A stretch of 21,804 nucleotides of DNA from positions 1 through 21,804 of IMG/VR virus record IMGVR_UViG_3300005664_000116; one strand, given 5' to 3'. How positions within the stretch are numbered: the stretch's first letter is position 1; each line of letters opens with the position of its first letter. The position numbers and the translations under genes were made by a program. This stretch comes from a virus. Shown here one piece after another: positions 1-8,675 of this stretch. Below the pieces are notes generated by a model. That model was given only the letters and a program-made list of their open reading frames with translations. It was not told where the DNA came from and searched no databases.

Positions 1-828
1 TTCCATCGGTTCGCGAGCGTAGGCAATCATGTCGCTGAACTGGTCGCGCAGCAGATCGCCTTCCTGTCCGGGCGGGATCATCATGCCGCGAAGACCGGAA
101 ACCAGTTTCACGTCGTCCCAATCATCGAACAACTGAATGGTCGCAGAGCCGTCAAGGTGCAGATCGCCGTCAGCGGTGAGGAAGCCGACTGCAATTTTTC
201 CTTCTTCGGTCGACGAATACCAGCCGAACGCGTTGGAGTTGCCGGTGATTGCAGCCTGTTCGCCAGACACGGCGCCGTAGGCCGTGAATTCAACGACCGA
301 ACGCGACGCGGCAGTCTTGGTTGACGGCACAGTGGACGTTTCGGCCCAGCCTGCAATGTCGATGGCCGTGACGGCTGAAGTGACGCCGTTTATTTTCAGT
401 CCGCCATCGTCGGCGTTGTAGCGCTCAACGAAACCGTACGTCGAAGCGTCAATGCCTTCGTACGCAAGTTCGTGGTTCACTGAAGACGAGCGCCATTGCT
501 GGATTGGATCGTTCGACGCCGACTGTTCGCCTTCGTCGTCGTACCATTCGAGAATGAGGTTGGAAAAATTTCCAGAGTCGGGAATGTCTGCGCCAATGGG
601 CGTGCCGTTGATCTGGCCTCCGGAAATCTTGATCCGCGTGACGTTGAAGTTTTCGGCAAACTCAAAGTTGCCAGTCGTGCGGTTGGTCGGAACGCGAATG
701 ATGGTTTCCGGGTTTCCCGTTCCAACCAGCAGGACGTTGGTGTTGCTGGCGTAGCCGAGCCCCATGACTGCAAGGTCTGCGCTGGCCTCTGCGCCCGAAC
801 GCAGAATGATTGTCGATACGTCGCTCAT
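1..828 (-). CDS. Tail protein, probably fibre or baseplate-peripheral (partial, 3' end outside window)
   Basis: An open frame runs without a stop from ATG at 828 to base 1 (276 codons), so the C-terminus lies beyond the left edge. The start is supported by GGAG about 9 bases upstream and by close spacing (14 bp) to the TAA of the preceding tail gene. The protein opens MSDVSTIILRSGAEAS and is rich in Asn, Thr, Gly and Asp with almost no Cys, typical of beta-structured phage fibre or adhesin proteins. Around residues 200-235 it reads GWYSSTEEGKIAVGF, then LHLDGSATIQLFDDWDDVKL, which looks like the end of a fibre shaft followed by an alpha-helical tail region (about 235-276). I do not recognise a named family. 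Its place last in the fibre block, after two receptor-binding candidates, suggests another peripheral tail component. That it is a real gene is sure; the role is inference. Confidence 0.75.
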   Translation of the reverse strand, partial: MSDVSTIILRSGAEASADLAVMGLGYASNTNVLLVGTGNPETIIRVPTNRTTGNFEFAENFNVTRIKISGGQINGTPIGADIPDSGNFSNLILEWYDDEGEQSASNDPIQQWRSSSVNHELAYEGIDASTYGFVERYNADDGGLKINGVTSAVTAIDIAGWAETSTVPSTKTAASRSVVEFTAYGAVSGEQAAITGNSNAFGWYSSTEEGKIAVGFLTADGDLHLDGSATIQLFDDWDDVKLVSGLRGMMIPPGQEGDLLRDQFSDMIAYAREPME

Positions 829-842
829 GAAATATTTCTCCG

Positions 843-3137
843 TTAAGCCGCGAGGCGATTGATTTTAGCAGTCCAGTCCAGCGGAGTGGAGGTTGCTACA
901 AAGGTGAGGTATCCGCCGTCGGCGGTAGCGGTGAAAGTTACGTCCGTGCTGGCGAGTGTGTTACCTTCGCCAGCGATGACTGCGAGCGCGACTGCATCGC
1001 CGCTTTCGAGACGACGCAGGATGAGCGTTCCCTTGAAGCGACGGATGAGGCCAGTGTTCTGCACTGCAACCGCGTCAATCTCGAATATTTCCTGACGACG
1101 CGGCTGCACAGTGAGGCGCGGGCCAACCTTGTTGACAGTGGCGCCGGTGGTGAATTCCAGATCAAGATCGTTCTTTGGGCGAACGCGGTATTGCGTCAGG
1201 AATTTTTCGTACTCGGAACGGTCGAACGTGATTGGAGCGTTCTGAAGACGCGCCCAATTCTTGCTGTCCCACGTGAACGATACCGCCGCGCGCCAGCCGC
1301 GAACGTTGAAGGCAATGTTGGTCACGCCCGCCAGATCGTAGTTGCGCAGTCCAGACGAGGCAATGATTTCGCCGTTCTGAACCTTGTAGAGATTGGCTTC
1401 CGTGATGAGGCTGTAGGAATCGAATTCGTCGTCACCGCCGACAAGCTGGAAATAATCCCCGACGATTTCAGCCGAGTTTGCTTCCGTGAGCGTGTTGAGG
1501 TTTTCGAGCGCCGCACGGTCAGCCGCCTTGATGCGGCCGTTCTTGCCAAAGGTGAGCGAAGAAATTTTCGCGTTGTCGAGCGGCTGCGATCCGTTGACGC
1601 CAAGGCCCACGCGAATGACGGCGCTTGTGTTGACGGGCTGCGTTCCGGACGCCGTAACCCTGCGGCCATCGGCAATGAGATAAAAAATACCATTGTCGAA
1701 ACCGAACAGGAACGGCACAGGCTTGTTGAGCGGAAGTTCGCCCGTCATTGGAACCAGCGTGACTTCCGCCGTGGCGTAGCCGTCCTGCGACGAGACAAAC
1801 TTGAGAACGTTGCTCTCGACAAACAGCTTGAACGCGTCGCCAGAGTATCCCGACGGGTTGTAACCGAATTCCAGAACTACGTCGTTGTCGCATGTGCCGG
1901 TGCGAATAATTTCCCCGGCGATGGACCACGAGTTCGACAGGAAACCGCCAGCGTACAGCGGAATGGTGGCTCCCGCGTAGTCAGCCGCAAGATAGTTGCC
2001 GGTCGCCCAGCCCGCCCAGAATTTTTTCCCTTTGACAATCGTGGACGTCAGCGTTCCCGTTTTCGTGAAATCTGCGCTGTTGGTGAGAATGTCGTCTTCC
2101 GGGTCAGTTCCGCCCGCACACACCATCGCCATTGCAATGCCGGGCACTTTCGGACCGAACGAACCTTCGGAAATAATTCTCTGTCCGCCGAGCGCTGTAT
2201 CCAGATCGGCAACCAGCGTCACGCCAGTATCGACTCCAGCAGAACGCAGGCGAAGACCAACTTCGTTGTTGCCGGGACCAATCTTAGAGCCGTCAGGGAC
2301 AACCACTTCATTGTTGGCTCCGAAAATGACGCTGCCTTGACCGGCAGTCGTGACAGTTGTCGATCCGGCAGGCCACAACCAGTTGTCAGGGCGAAGCAGA
2401 ACGGCTTTTGATCCAGCATCCGTTGCACCGCCACGGAAAATAATCTCTCCACGCGGCAGAACGTCCAGATCATAGACGCCAACCCAGCCGGAAGCCGTCC
2501 ACTGCACGCTGCGAAGGTCTGGCGTCAGAGCCGACACGACTGCGCCGCTCTCAACGAAAATATACGGACGTTGCGTTGGGCGGGCCACAGGCTTTGCAAA
2601 CATGCTGACTGCGCGCGAGCAACGCACGCGGCCAGAAGCGTTTGCCGTGAGCGCCGCCGTGCCAATCTGCACGAGAACTTCCGATCCCCAGCGTTCGCCC
2701 CACGTTTCGTTGTTGGGCGGCTTGCACAGGAACAGCCCGGCAGTCGTCATCTTCATCACGGCGCGCGTGTATAGGTCGAACAGGTAGAGATTATTTCCTG
2801 CACGAACGGCAATCATGCCTTCAGCCGCGTGCGCGTTGGTGACTGCATCGACAGCGAGCGGACCCCAAATGCGCAAAATTTGCGGACCGTAGTGCGGGAC
2901 TTCCTTGCGAACCGGTTCGGTCGCATCGATGAGTTCAACGGCGCCGGTGCGGGCAATGACAAACATGCACGATGGCGCTCCCGTCTTGACGGTCGGCGTC
3001 TGCGTCTCGTTGGCGACGCCAGAAGCGCGCCAGAATTCCCGCCACAGACCAACGTCCTGATCGCGAGCCGTATCCCAGACAACAGCCGACAGAACGTCAG
3101 TGTAATCCAGCGTAATCTTGGAACCTGCGAAATCCAT
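843..3137 (-). CDS. Large tail protein with propeller-like repeats and a LamG/ConA-like lectin domain (764 aa)
   Basis: The start ATG at 3137 has AAGGA 8 bases upstream. Residues about 55-300 contain short beta-rich units of propeller type, for example CMFVIARTGAVELIDA and MIAVRAGNNLYLFDLYTR. Residues about 350-545 look like a concanavalin/LamG jelly roll: a segment TGNYLAADYAGATIPLYAGG, then alternating strands with DAFKLFVESNVLKFV and FLFGFDNGIFYLIADGRRV, closing with an alpha-helical AADRAALENLNTL. The last 200 residues are beta-rich and unassigned. Both the propeller and lectin parts match the order and local wording of the 1043-aa protein encoded just upstream, so the two are paralogues. 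LamG/ConA domains in phage tails usually bind glycans, so a role in host-surface recognition is likely but inferred. No enzymatic motif or signal peptide is visible. Confidence 0.8.
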   Translation of the reverse strand: MDFAGSKITLDYTDVLSAVVWDTARDQDVGLWREFWRASGVANETQTPTVKTGAPSCMFVIARTGAVELIDATEPVRKEVPHYGPQILRIWGPLAVDAVTNAHAAEGMIAVRAGNNLYLFDLYTRAVMKMTTAGLFLCKPPNNETWGERWGSEVLVQIGTAALTANASGRVRCSRAVSMFAKPVARPTQRPYIFVESGAVVSALTPDLRSVQWTASGWVGVYDLDVLPRGEIIFRGGATDAGSKAVLLRPDNWLWPAGSTTVTTAGQGSVIFGANNEVVVPDGSKIGPGNNEVGLRLRSAGVDTGVTLVADLDTALGGQRIISEGSFGPKVPGIAMAMVCAGGTDPEDDILTNSADFTKTGTLTSTIVKGKKFWAGWATGNYLAADYAGATIPLYAGGFLSNSWSIAGEIIRTGTCDNDVVLEFGYNPSGYSGDAFKLFVESNVLKFVSSQDGYATAEVTLVPMTGELPLNKPVPFLFGFDNGIFYLIADGRRVTASGTQPVNTSAVIRVGLGVNGSQPLDNAKISSLTFGKNGRIKAADRAALENLNTLTEANSAEIVGDYFQLVGGDDEFDSYSLITEANLYKVQNGEIIASSGLRNYDLAGVTNIAFNVRGWRAAVSFTWDSKNWARLQNAPITFDRSEYEKFLTQYRVRPKNDLDLEFTTGATVNKVGPRLTVQPRRQEIFEIDAVAVQNTGLIRRFKGTLILRRLESGDAVALAVIAGEGNTLASTDVTFTATADGGYLTFVATSTPLDWTAKINRLAA

Positions 3138-3161
3138 GAAATAATTCCTTCGTTTGCTGGA

Positions 3162-6100
3162 TCAGTTGAACTCAGAACGCCAGTCGAGCATTCCGCTGTT
3201 GAAACCGCCGCTTGGACGCAAATAATTCTCGAACACGTTCGTCTGGATTGTGAACAGTTGATCCGCAGGGTGTTCGACCCACACTGCCAGATTGTTGGTT
3301 CCGGCAATCGGCTCGATACGAATATTTACCGAGTCGTCGCCAACGCAGTTGTGTTCAACCGGCGTGACTGCAATTGAAGGCCACGGCGGCACGTAACGGT
3401 TTTCCGGGTCTTTGCCGGGCTGCGGGCTGATCGTGTGGTAGCCGTAATGCCAGAAGCCATATTTTCTTATGTCAGGCATTCCGTTGGTGCGGAAGATTGA
3501 GAGCGCCTGAATGGCCGGGCGCGACCACTCCGCCAGAAGGTCGGGGTGATAATTTACGTACGCGGCCCAATCAGCGCCAGCGAGCGTTGTCACATCGGTC
3601 GGCGGTGCAACTGGCGACGGCTGCACGTTGTAAGTTCCGTTGCACACGTGCGGCTCAACAGGCTTGGGATCATCCAAGACGGGGCAGACAGTAATGTCCG
3701 TGTCGATTGTGCCGGTCGTGTCGGGCGGAATTTCAATGACGGCGGCGAGCGTTTCCGTAATCGTGTTGGTGCCCGCGTTGTATTCCTGATAGCTGCCGCC
3801 AGCGTTCGTGACGAAATAATTCTCGTTCGGAGTCGACGCATCGAGAACCGTCGATACTTTCTCACGCATGCTGATGGGCGGGAAAGAAGCCCACGTTCCG
3901 TCAGCCGTGCCACACACCATGTTTCCCGCGCGCAGCGACACGTCATTCACATCGAGAGACGGAATGTTGGAGTTGTCGGGCAGGAAATTATTCGTCATGC
4001 GGAAACGCTCGTACTGGTAGACGCCGTGGTCGGTCGCCAGCGCCAGCGTTCCAGTGATGGGGTCAATGTCGATTGCGCGGATTTCCTCCGGCGACGCGCC
4101 GAAGTGGAATTCGTCCGCGCTGCCAGTGTTGGTGAAAAATTGGCGCTCCCAATCCAGCATCGTCTCAAGCTGGTTGTCGGTCGGAGGCGTCCAGCACCAG
4201 CGCATGAGCGCAATCTGTCCTTCGAACGGAGCAGCAGGCGTGCGAACGCCGCGACCAATGTAGAGCGAGCAGGAAGCGTTCTGCACGCCGCGATAGTTTG
4301 CGGCCAGCGTCGGCGTGAAGGTGTACGCCATAAAAAATACGCCGTTGTAGCTCACCATGAGACGGTTGCCGCGCTTCACGATTGCAAACAGCGACCACTG
4401 ATTATTATCCACGGCGTTGAACGACACCATGGTAATGACGTTTCCGTTCGAACGGTGCGTGACCTTCAATGCAGTGCGCGCGACGGCGGGCGTGTCCGGA
4501 TCGGCGTTGGTTTCGACTTCATCAATCTCGACGCGCAGATAGTCTTCGTTTGCGTCGGAGGACGAAATCTCGAACAGGACTTGATTGGTCGTCGTCGCAG
4601 GAATTTTCGCCCAAAACGGAATGCACCAGCCGGTTGCAGGAAGGCTGATGGTGTTGGCGCCGTATGCAGCAGAGAAATAATTGCCTGATGCAAACGGTCC
4701 GTAGGCTTTCACCTTGGAGACGAGCGCTTCGGGAACAGTGCCGTTCTGCGTCAGGCTGGTTGCACGGCCAGAGCGATCAAGCGTTTTCGAGTTTGCGAGC
4801 CACGCGCCCTTGCAGTCGCCAATGAGCCAGCCGGAAGACCAGTCTTCCGATTGCATTGCGACCATGCCGCGATCCGGGTCAGTCTTGTTCTCGATGACGC
4901 GAGCCAGAATGAGTTGCGAGGATGAATTTTTCCACGCGGCTGCAATTGTGCTTCCGTGCGCAGCGACCAGAACAGGATGCGAGCCGTTGGAATAGACGGG
5001 CAGGCAGAGCTTGTTGACGTTGGCGGCGCGCGTCTTGTACTCGTACAGCGGCGCAATGAAGCCGTCGTTGTCGAGGAATTCCGAGTCGGACGAAGCGAAC
5101 AGGGTTTGCGGGCGGAACGCCTTGATAGCGTCTTCGCCAGCCATGAAAATATCCCCGTACGGAGAGCACGCAACGTCAGTGAACGCGTTGTCCTGTCCGA
5201 CAAGCAGCACAGTGCGCGACGGCGTAATCACGTAACCGTTCGTCTCGCCAACGGCTGCAACGTAGTTGCGGTTGATGCCAGTGAGCGGATCGACGAATGA
5301 GGCCGACGAAATGCCCGCAGCAATTTTTGCCACGTCACCGAACAGCGCAGAGCCGACTGCGCCCTGACTGTTGATGGAGCCAACGTTGATGGCTTGCGCC
5401 GTGTCGTTGCGTTTCGAAACTGGCGTCGAGTAGCGGTAGCGGAACTGTTCGGTGAAAAAATATCCCTCGTCGTTCGGCAGATCGAACAGCATGAGGCCGG
5501 TTGCCGACGCAATGAGAATGACGCCGTTGCGCGCGTCAACAGCAGTCGGCGCGGCGCGAAGCCAGCGGTCAGGGCCGTAGGTGAACGTCATCCAGAGCGC
5601 AAGGTTCACATCGTCCGCGTCGTAGATTTGCAGCTTGTCGGTGCGGGCGACAATGAGAGCCGTGGACGGAAATTTTCTTTTCACGCCGCGAACGGTCGAG
5701 GCCGCTTCGTGACGCCATGACACTGCACCGAGCCGGTCGCGCCAGCTTCCCTTGTCAGCATCGAGGCGCGTTTCATACACGCACGTCGCTACAATGTCGG
5801 CGTTGTCGTCGAGCGACTTGTTGATTGCGGCCAGCACAAAGTCATCAGCTTCCGAAACGCCATAGACCTTCGATCCGGCGCGGCCAATGATTTTTTTCTT
5901 CACGTCCACATCGTCGTGACCGAAGATGACTGTGTCTTCTTCATCGACAGTGACGGCAACGCCGGTCGGGTTGTTGGAAATGTCCTTGGTGAAATAAATG
6001 CCGTACGTCGGCGCGTTGTGGTTTGTGATGGACGGAAGCTGACGCGATCCCCACGGCGCGCCAATCTTGAAGGATGCCTTCAAGGAAAAATCGTTGTCGT

Positions 6101-6293
6101 ACGTGTCGAAACCCGGAGCGATACCGCCGTGGTCGTTGACAGGCGCAAACGGGACAACGGTATCGGCGCCGGTCGCAATTTGCAGCCGGTGCGTAATTAC
6201 GTCCCAAAACGGTTCGCCTGCAACCGGTGCTTCGGCAGGATCATTGATAACAGCTTCACCGAGACGGAAAGTGATGTGATAAGGGCCGTGCAT
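3162..6293 (-). CDS. Very large tail protein with propeller-like repeats and a LamG/ConA-like lectin domain (1043 aa)
   Basis: ATG at 6293 has GGAG 8 bases upstream and follows the previous TGA by 3 bp. Residues about 200-470 carry propeller-like strand units (ALIVARTDKLQIYDA, GVILIASATGLMLFDLPND, SPYGDIFMAGEDAIKAF). Residues about 495-715 form a LamG/ConA-like region (SGNYFSAAYGANTISLPATG, then LMVSYNGVFFMAYTFTP, then SLYIGRGVRTPAAPFEGQIA). More propeller-like units follow (IRAIDIDPITGTLALATDHG). A Pro/Cys-containing linker near residue 880 (CPVLDDPKPVEPHVCNG) precedes a C-terminal part with YVNYHPDLLAEW and YGFWHYGYHTIS, faintly like the PDL...HY repeat found in some bacterial surface proteins. 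This is the largest gene in the window and its shared domain order with the 764-aa neighbour marks a duplication. I infer a receptor-binding or tail-fibre role; the exact position in the tail cannot be told from sequence. Confidence 0.8.
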   Translation of the reverse strand: MHGPYHITFRLGEAVINDPAEAPVAGEPFWDVITHRLQIATGADTVVPFAPVNDHGGIAPGFDTYDNDFSLKASFKIGAPWGSRQLPSITNHNAPTYGIYFTKDISNNPTGVAVTVDEEDTVIFGHDDVDVKKKIIGRAGSKVYGVSEADDFVLAAINKSLDDNADIVATCVYETRLDADKGSWRDRLGAVSWRHEAASTVRGVKRKFPSTALIVARTDKLQIYDADDVNLALWMTFTYGPDRWLRAAPTAVDARNGVILIASATGLMLFDLPNDEGYFFTEQFRYRYSTPVSKRNDTAQAINVGSINSQGAVGSALFGDVAKIAAGISSASFVDPLTGINRNYVAAVGETNGYVITPSRTVLLVGQDNAFTDVACSPYGDIFMAGEDAIKAFRPQTLFASSDSEFLDNDGFIAPLYEYKTRAANVNKLCLPVYSNGSHPVLVAAHGSTIAAAWKNSSSQLILARVIENKTDPDRGMVAMQSEDWSSGWLIGDCKGAWLANSKTLDRSGRATSLTQNGTVPEALVSKVKAYGPFASGNYFSAAYGANTISLPATGWCIPFWAKIPATTTNQVLFEISSSDANEDYLRVEIDEVETNADPDTPAVARTALKVTHRSNGNVITMVSFNAVDNNQWSLFAIVKRGNRLMVSYNGVFFMAYTFTPTLAANYRGVQNASCSLYIGRGVRTPAAPFEGQIALMRWCWTPPTDNQLETMLDWERQFFTNTGSADEFHFGASPEEIRAIDIDPITGTLALATDHGVYQYERFRMTNNFLPDNSNIPSLDVNDVSLRAGNMVCGTADGTWASFPPISMREKVSTVLDASTPNENYFVTNAGGSYQEYNAGTNTITETLAAVIEIPPDTTGTIDTDITVCPVLDDPKPVEPHVCNGTYNVQPSPVAPPTDVTTLAGADWAAYVNYHPDLLAEWSRPAIQALSIFRTNGMPDIRKYGFWHYGYHTISPQPGKDPENRYVPPWPSIAVTPVEHNCVGDDSVNIRIEPIAGTNNLAVWVEHPADQLFTIQTNVFENYLRPSGGFNSGMLDWRSEFN

Positions 6294-6296
6294 TCG

Positions 6297-7085
6297 TCAG
6301 TCTCCAAAATTTCCGCCGCCGATGGAGACAGAACTTGCGTTGTCTCCGAACGTGCCGCCGTTGAGTGTGCCGCCTGAAGTGTCCAGCTTGTTGAAGTAGC
6401 CGCCGAAATACAGCTTGCCAGCCGGTCTTGAATATTTATCTCCAACGCGTCCGCCGCTAAGCGTTGTGAAGTAGCCTTCGTGGTAGGCTTGGAACATGTT
6501 GTTCACCCACCACGTGTCATTGTCCGCGTCAGCGTACAGCAATGCAGGCGTGTTGAGCCCGTTAAAATTTTGCACCACGTAAAGCGGGAACTCTGCGTCG
6601 CCCGGCGGCGATCCGACAAGCCCGTCTTCAGTGTCCACAACGGGAAGCGCCGCAGAGTTCTCCACTAGCACCTGCAACGACGAAGCCTTTTCGTTGGACA
6701 GGATGCGGACTGCGAATTGCAGGATGAGTTCAGAACCTTGCTGCGTCGTCGTCGTCTTTATTTTCGGCAGCGGCGTCGTGCGAACACCAGCGGCGAACGG
6801 TTTGCCGTTCTGGTCGAACGCCATAATGTTGCCGACGTTGAAGTCGCCAATGCTGGAATTGAGCGTCAGTTCAATCACCAATATTTCCGGGTTCTCTCCC
6901 AAGAACCAGCGCATTGCATCAGCACCGCCTTCATAGACGTAGCCGCGAACGTCAGTGTCAGTGATGCGCGGCGTATAGCTCACCGTGGAGCCGATGCGAA
7001 ACTTTGTGAACCGCAGCGGGACTTGGTTGACGATCATTGCCATGATCGCCTTTGTCCCTTCCGTGAGCAGGATGGCTTCGTTCAT
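6297..7085 (-). CDS. Tail-collar-type fibre protein, Gly-rich C-terminus (262 aa)
   Basis: ATG at 7085 has GAGGA 6 bases upstream. The N-terminal 165 residues follow the pattern of phage tail-collar fibre proteins that attach to the baseplate: LTEGTKAIMAMIVNQVPLRF, then FRIGSTVSYTPRITDTDVRG, then a central IGDFNVGNIMAFDQNGKPFA, then LILQFAVRILSNEKAS. From about residue 180, LLYADADNDTWWVNNMFQAY leads into GGRVGDKYSR and a short Gly/Asn repeat tail (SGGTLNGGTFGD, then SIGGGNFGD), which looks like two or three rungs of a beta-helix. The protein is much shorter than a normal full fibre, so it may be an adaptor to which the larger downstream proteins bind. The 208-aa neighbour encoded immediately upstream shares the layout and the segment around GG-x-VGD-x-Y, implying local duplication. 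Confidence 0.7.
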   Translation of the reverse strand: MNEAILLTEGTKAIMAMIVNQVPLRFTKFRIGSTVSYTPRITDTDVRGYVYEGGADAMRWFLGENPEILVIELTLNSSIGDFNVGNIMAFDQNGKPFAAGVRTTPLPKIKTTTTQQGSELILQFAVRILSNEKASSLQVLVENSAALPVVDTEDGLVGSPPGDAEFPLYVVQNFNGLNTPALLYADADNDTWWVNNMFQAYHEGYFTTLSGGRVGDKYSRPAGKLYFGGYFNKLDTSGGTLNGGTFGDNASSVSIGGGNFGD

Positions 7086-7094
7086 TTTCTATCC

Positions 7095-7721
7095 TCAGAG
7101 GTATTCATCACCGACGTCACCGCCGGAAATAATGTTCATGTCCTGATCGGCTTCGACGAAACTGTTTGTCAGCCACGTTTCCTTGTCGAACAGGACAAAC
7201 GCCGGGCGTTGGCCGAACGCATCCTGTTTTTTTATTAGTCCTTGGTTCTGCGGAGCCAGTTGCCATTCGCTGTACGTATCGAATTCCGGCATCCCGTAGT
7301 TGAGCGACTGTTCAGGCGGCAGAGTGAACTTGGAGAAAATATTCGTGCGGCGCAGCGACAGGCAGACTGTGATGCGGTCGGCGGCGCGGTCATCGCCTGC
7401 CGGATACAGGCGGATGCGCTGGTTGAAACGACCAAACGCCAGCGGCGCTCCGCCCGACAGATACACAATCATGCAGCCAAGATCGATTTCGGCCGTCGGA
7501 ATAATTTCCAGATACAGGTTGAGTTTGCCCGCACCAAACGCCAGCCATTTGATTGCCGACGCGTTGAACGTCTGCTGAATGTCGGGAGCGACTGTAGACG
7601 TAGGACCGACAGAGTCGACTCCCGGCGTTCCACCAATCACCCAATTGCCGAGTTGAAGCGCACCGCTTGCGGCGGCGTCAATCGTCGTCTTTGCTGTGTT
7701 GTTCAAACCTGCAAAAAACAT
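7095..7721 (-). CDS. Collar/fibre-like tail protein, shorter relative of the 262-aa protein (208 aa)
   Basis: ATG at 7721 has GGAG 6 bases upstream and sits 3 bp after the previous TAG. I see no named family, but the order of segments parallels the 262-aa protein encoded next. An N-terminal LNNTAKTTIDAAASGALQLG aligns with LTEGTKAIMAMIVNQVPLRF. A central IDLGCMIVYLSGGAPLAFGR aligns with FNVGNIMAFDQNGKPFAAG. A C-terminal PAFVLFDKETWLTNSFV ends in SGGDVGDEYL, against PALLYADADNDTWWVNNMF ending in SGGRVGDKY. It stops exactly where the partner continues into its Gly-rich tail. It probably occupies an equivalent baseplate or fibre-attachment position. The paralogy is seen by eye only and the function is inferred from position between wedge and fibre genes. 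Confidence 0.6.
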   Translation of the reverse strand: MFFAGLNNTAKTTIDAAASGALQLGNWVIGGTPGVDSVGPTSTVAPDIQQTFNASAIKWLAFGAGKLNLYLEIIPTAEIDLGCMIVYLSGGAPLAFGRFNQRIRLYPAGDDRAADRITVCLSLRRTNIFSKFTLPPEQSLNYGMPEFDTYSEWQLAPQNQGLIKKQDAFGQRPAFVLFDKETWLTNSFVEADQDMNIISGGDVGDEYL

Positions 7722-7724
7722 GAC

Positions 7725-8675
7725 CTACTCCGCTCGCGCCGTGTAACGCGCCACAGTGATTGTCCCGGCGAGTGACGGCGCGTCGTGGGGGAATTCCACA
7801 GGCAGAGACGAAATGCCATGCAGCACAACGTTGATGGGAGCCTGCGTAAGAAAAAATTCGCGAAGCTTTTCCAGATCAATGTCCGGGTTTTCCTCGACGT
7901 TGTAGAGCAGCAGCACGCGCGACGTTGGGAAGTACAGCGGCGTTGACACTTCGGCGGCGCGAACGCCAGAGAACACTGTCAGCAACCGGTTGCGCGAAAC
8001 GAGGCTGTAGCGAATAAAATTTTCACCGTCGTTCGACCACAGCGGTTCGACAGCGAGTTTGGCGTTGAGAATCCAGCCAAGGAAGTTTAGCCCTCCGTAG
8101 GTGGAGCTTTCCTCCCAATACATTGACGTGTACTGCGCCAGACGCCAGTAGCCTTCGGTCGACAGTTCGTCAGACAAAAATTCAAAGCCAAGCATGTTGG
8201 CGTTCTTGACGAGAAACTGCCTGCCAATGCGGACGCGATCAGTGATGGTCGCAAAGGTTCGCTCTCGCGTGTTCTCGCCAGTGATGCGGTCCCAATATAT
8301 TTCAATCTGGTCTTCGGGGATTTCGCGCGGGTCGTCGCTGATGTTGGCGAGTCCAGCGGCAGTGAGCAGCGGCGGCAACTCGCGATCCGTCAGGAACACG
8401 TAGGACAGGGCGGCGCGAACGTTCGAAAGCTGTTCGCCGTTGATGATGAAATAATCACCAATGTCGCGGCGGTACAGCGAACGCATGCGGCCAAGTTCGC
8501 GGCGAGGCTCAGTGACAAAGTTGTGCTCAACCACGTCCCACGCCAGCATGAGGGACGAGAAAAATTCATTGTCAGCAAGCGCAGGAGTCAGCAGGCGCTT
8601 GTGAGCGACCTTGTGAGCCCTGACGGCGAGCGTGGCGGAATCACCGACGTAATCAATCTCTACAATGGTGGTCAT
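7725..8675 (-). CDS. Putative baseplate wedge protein following gp6/gpJ (316 aa)
   Basis: The start ATG at 8675 overlaps the TGA of the gp6-like gene (ATGA), indicating translational coupling. The protein is soluble-looking and aromatic-rich, with a distinctive block around residues 165-215 (GYWRLAQYTSMYWEES, then YGGLNFLGWILNAKLAVEPLW) and a C-terminal region about 230-315 with LLTVFSGVRAAEVSTPLYFP and LEKLREFFLTQAPINVVLHG. Position directly after the gpJ-like wedge protein matches P2 gpI or T4 gp7/gp8 placement. I cannot see a diagnostic motif for either, so the family is left open. An acyl- or glycan-binding role is not indicated. It is most likely a wedge or fibre-linker component that connects the inner baseplate to the fibres encoded downstream. 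Confidence 0.6.
   Translation of the reverse strand: MTTIVEIDYVGDSATLAVRAHKVAHKRLLTPALADNEFFSSLMLAWDVVEHNFVTEPRRELGRMRSLYRRDIGDYFIINGEQLSNVRAALSYVFLTDRELPPLLTAAGLANISDDPREIPEDQIEIYWDRITGENTRERTFATITDRVRIGRQFLVKNANMLGFEFLSDELSTEGYWRLAQYTSMYWEESSTYGGLNFLGWILNAKLAVEPLWSNDGENFIRYSLVSRNRLLTVFSGVRAAEVSTPLYFPTSRVLLLYNVEENPDIDLEKLREFFLTQAPINVVLHGISSLPVEFPHDAPSLAGTITVARYTARAE

Noticed and set aside
477-773. Minus-strand open frames at 477-773 and 108-356
   Set aside because: Both are off-frame shadows of the 1-828 reading frame, which is open throughout and has a ribosome binding site.
1191-2411. Long plus-strand open frame (406 codons)
   Set aside because: Antisense to the 764-aa tail gene, Arg-rich shadow translation with no domain.
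3546-4688. Long plus-strand open frame (380 codons)
   Set aside because: It lies wholly antisense to the 1043-aa tail gene; the composition (Arg, Val, Gly rich) is that of the complement of GC-ended codons, and it has no neighbours on that strand.
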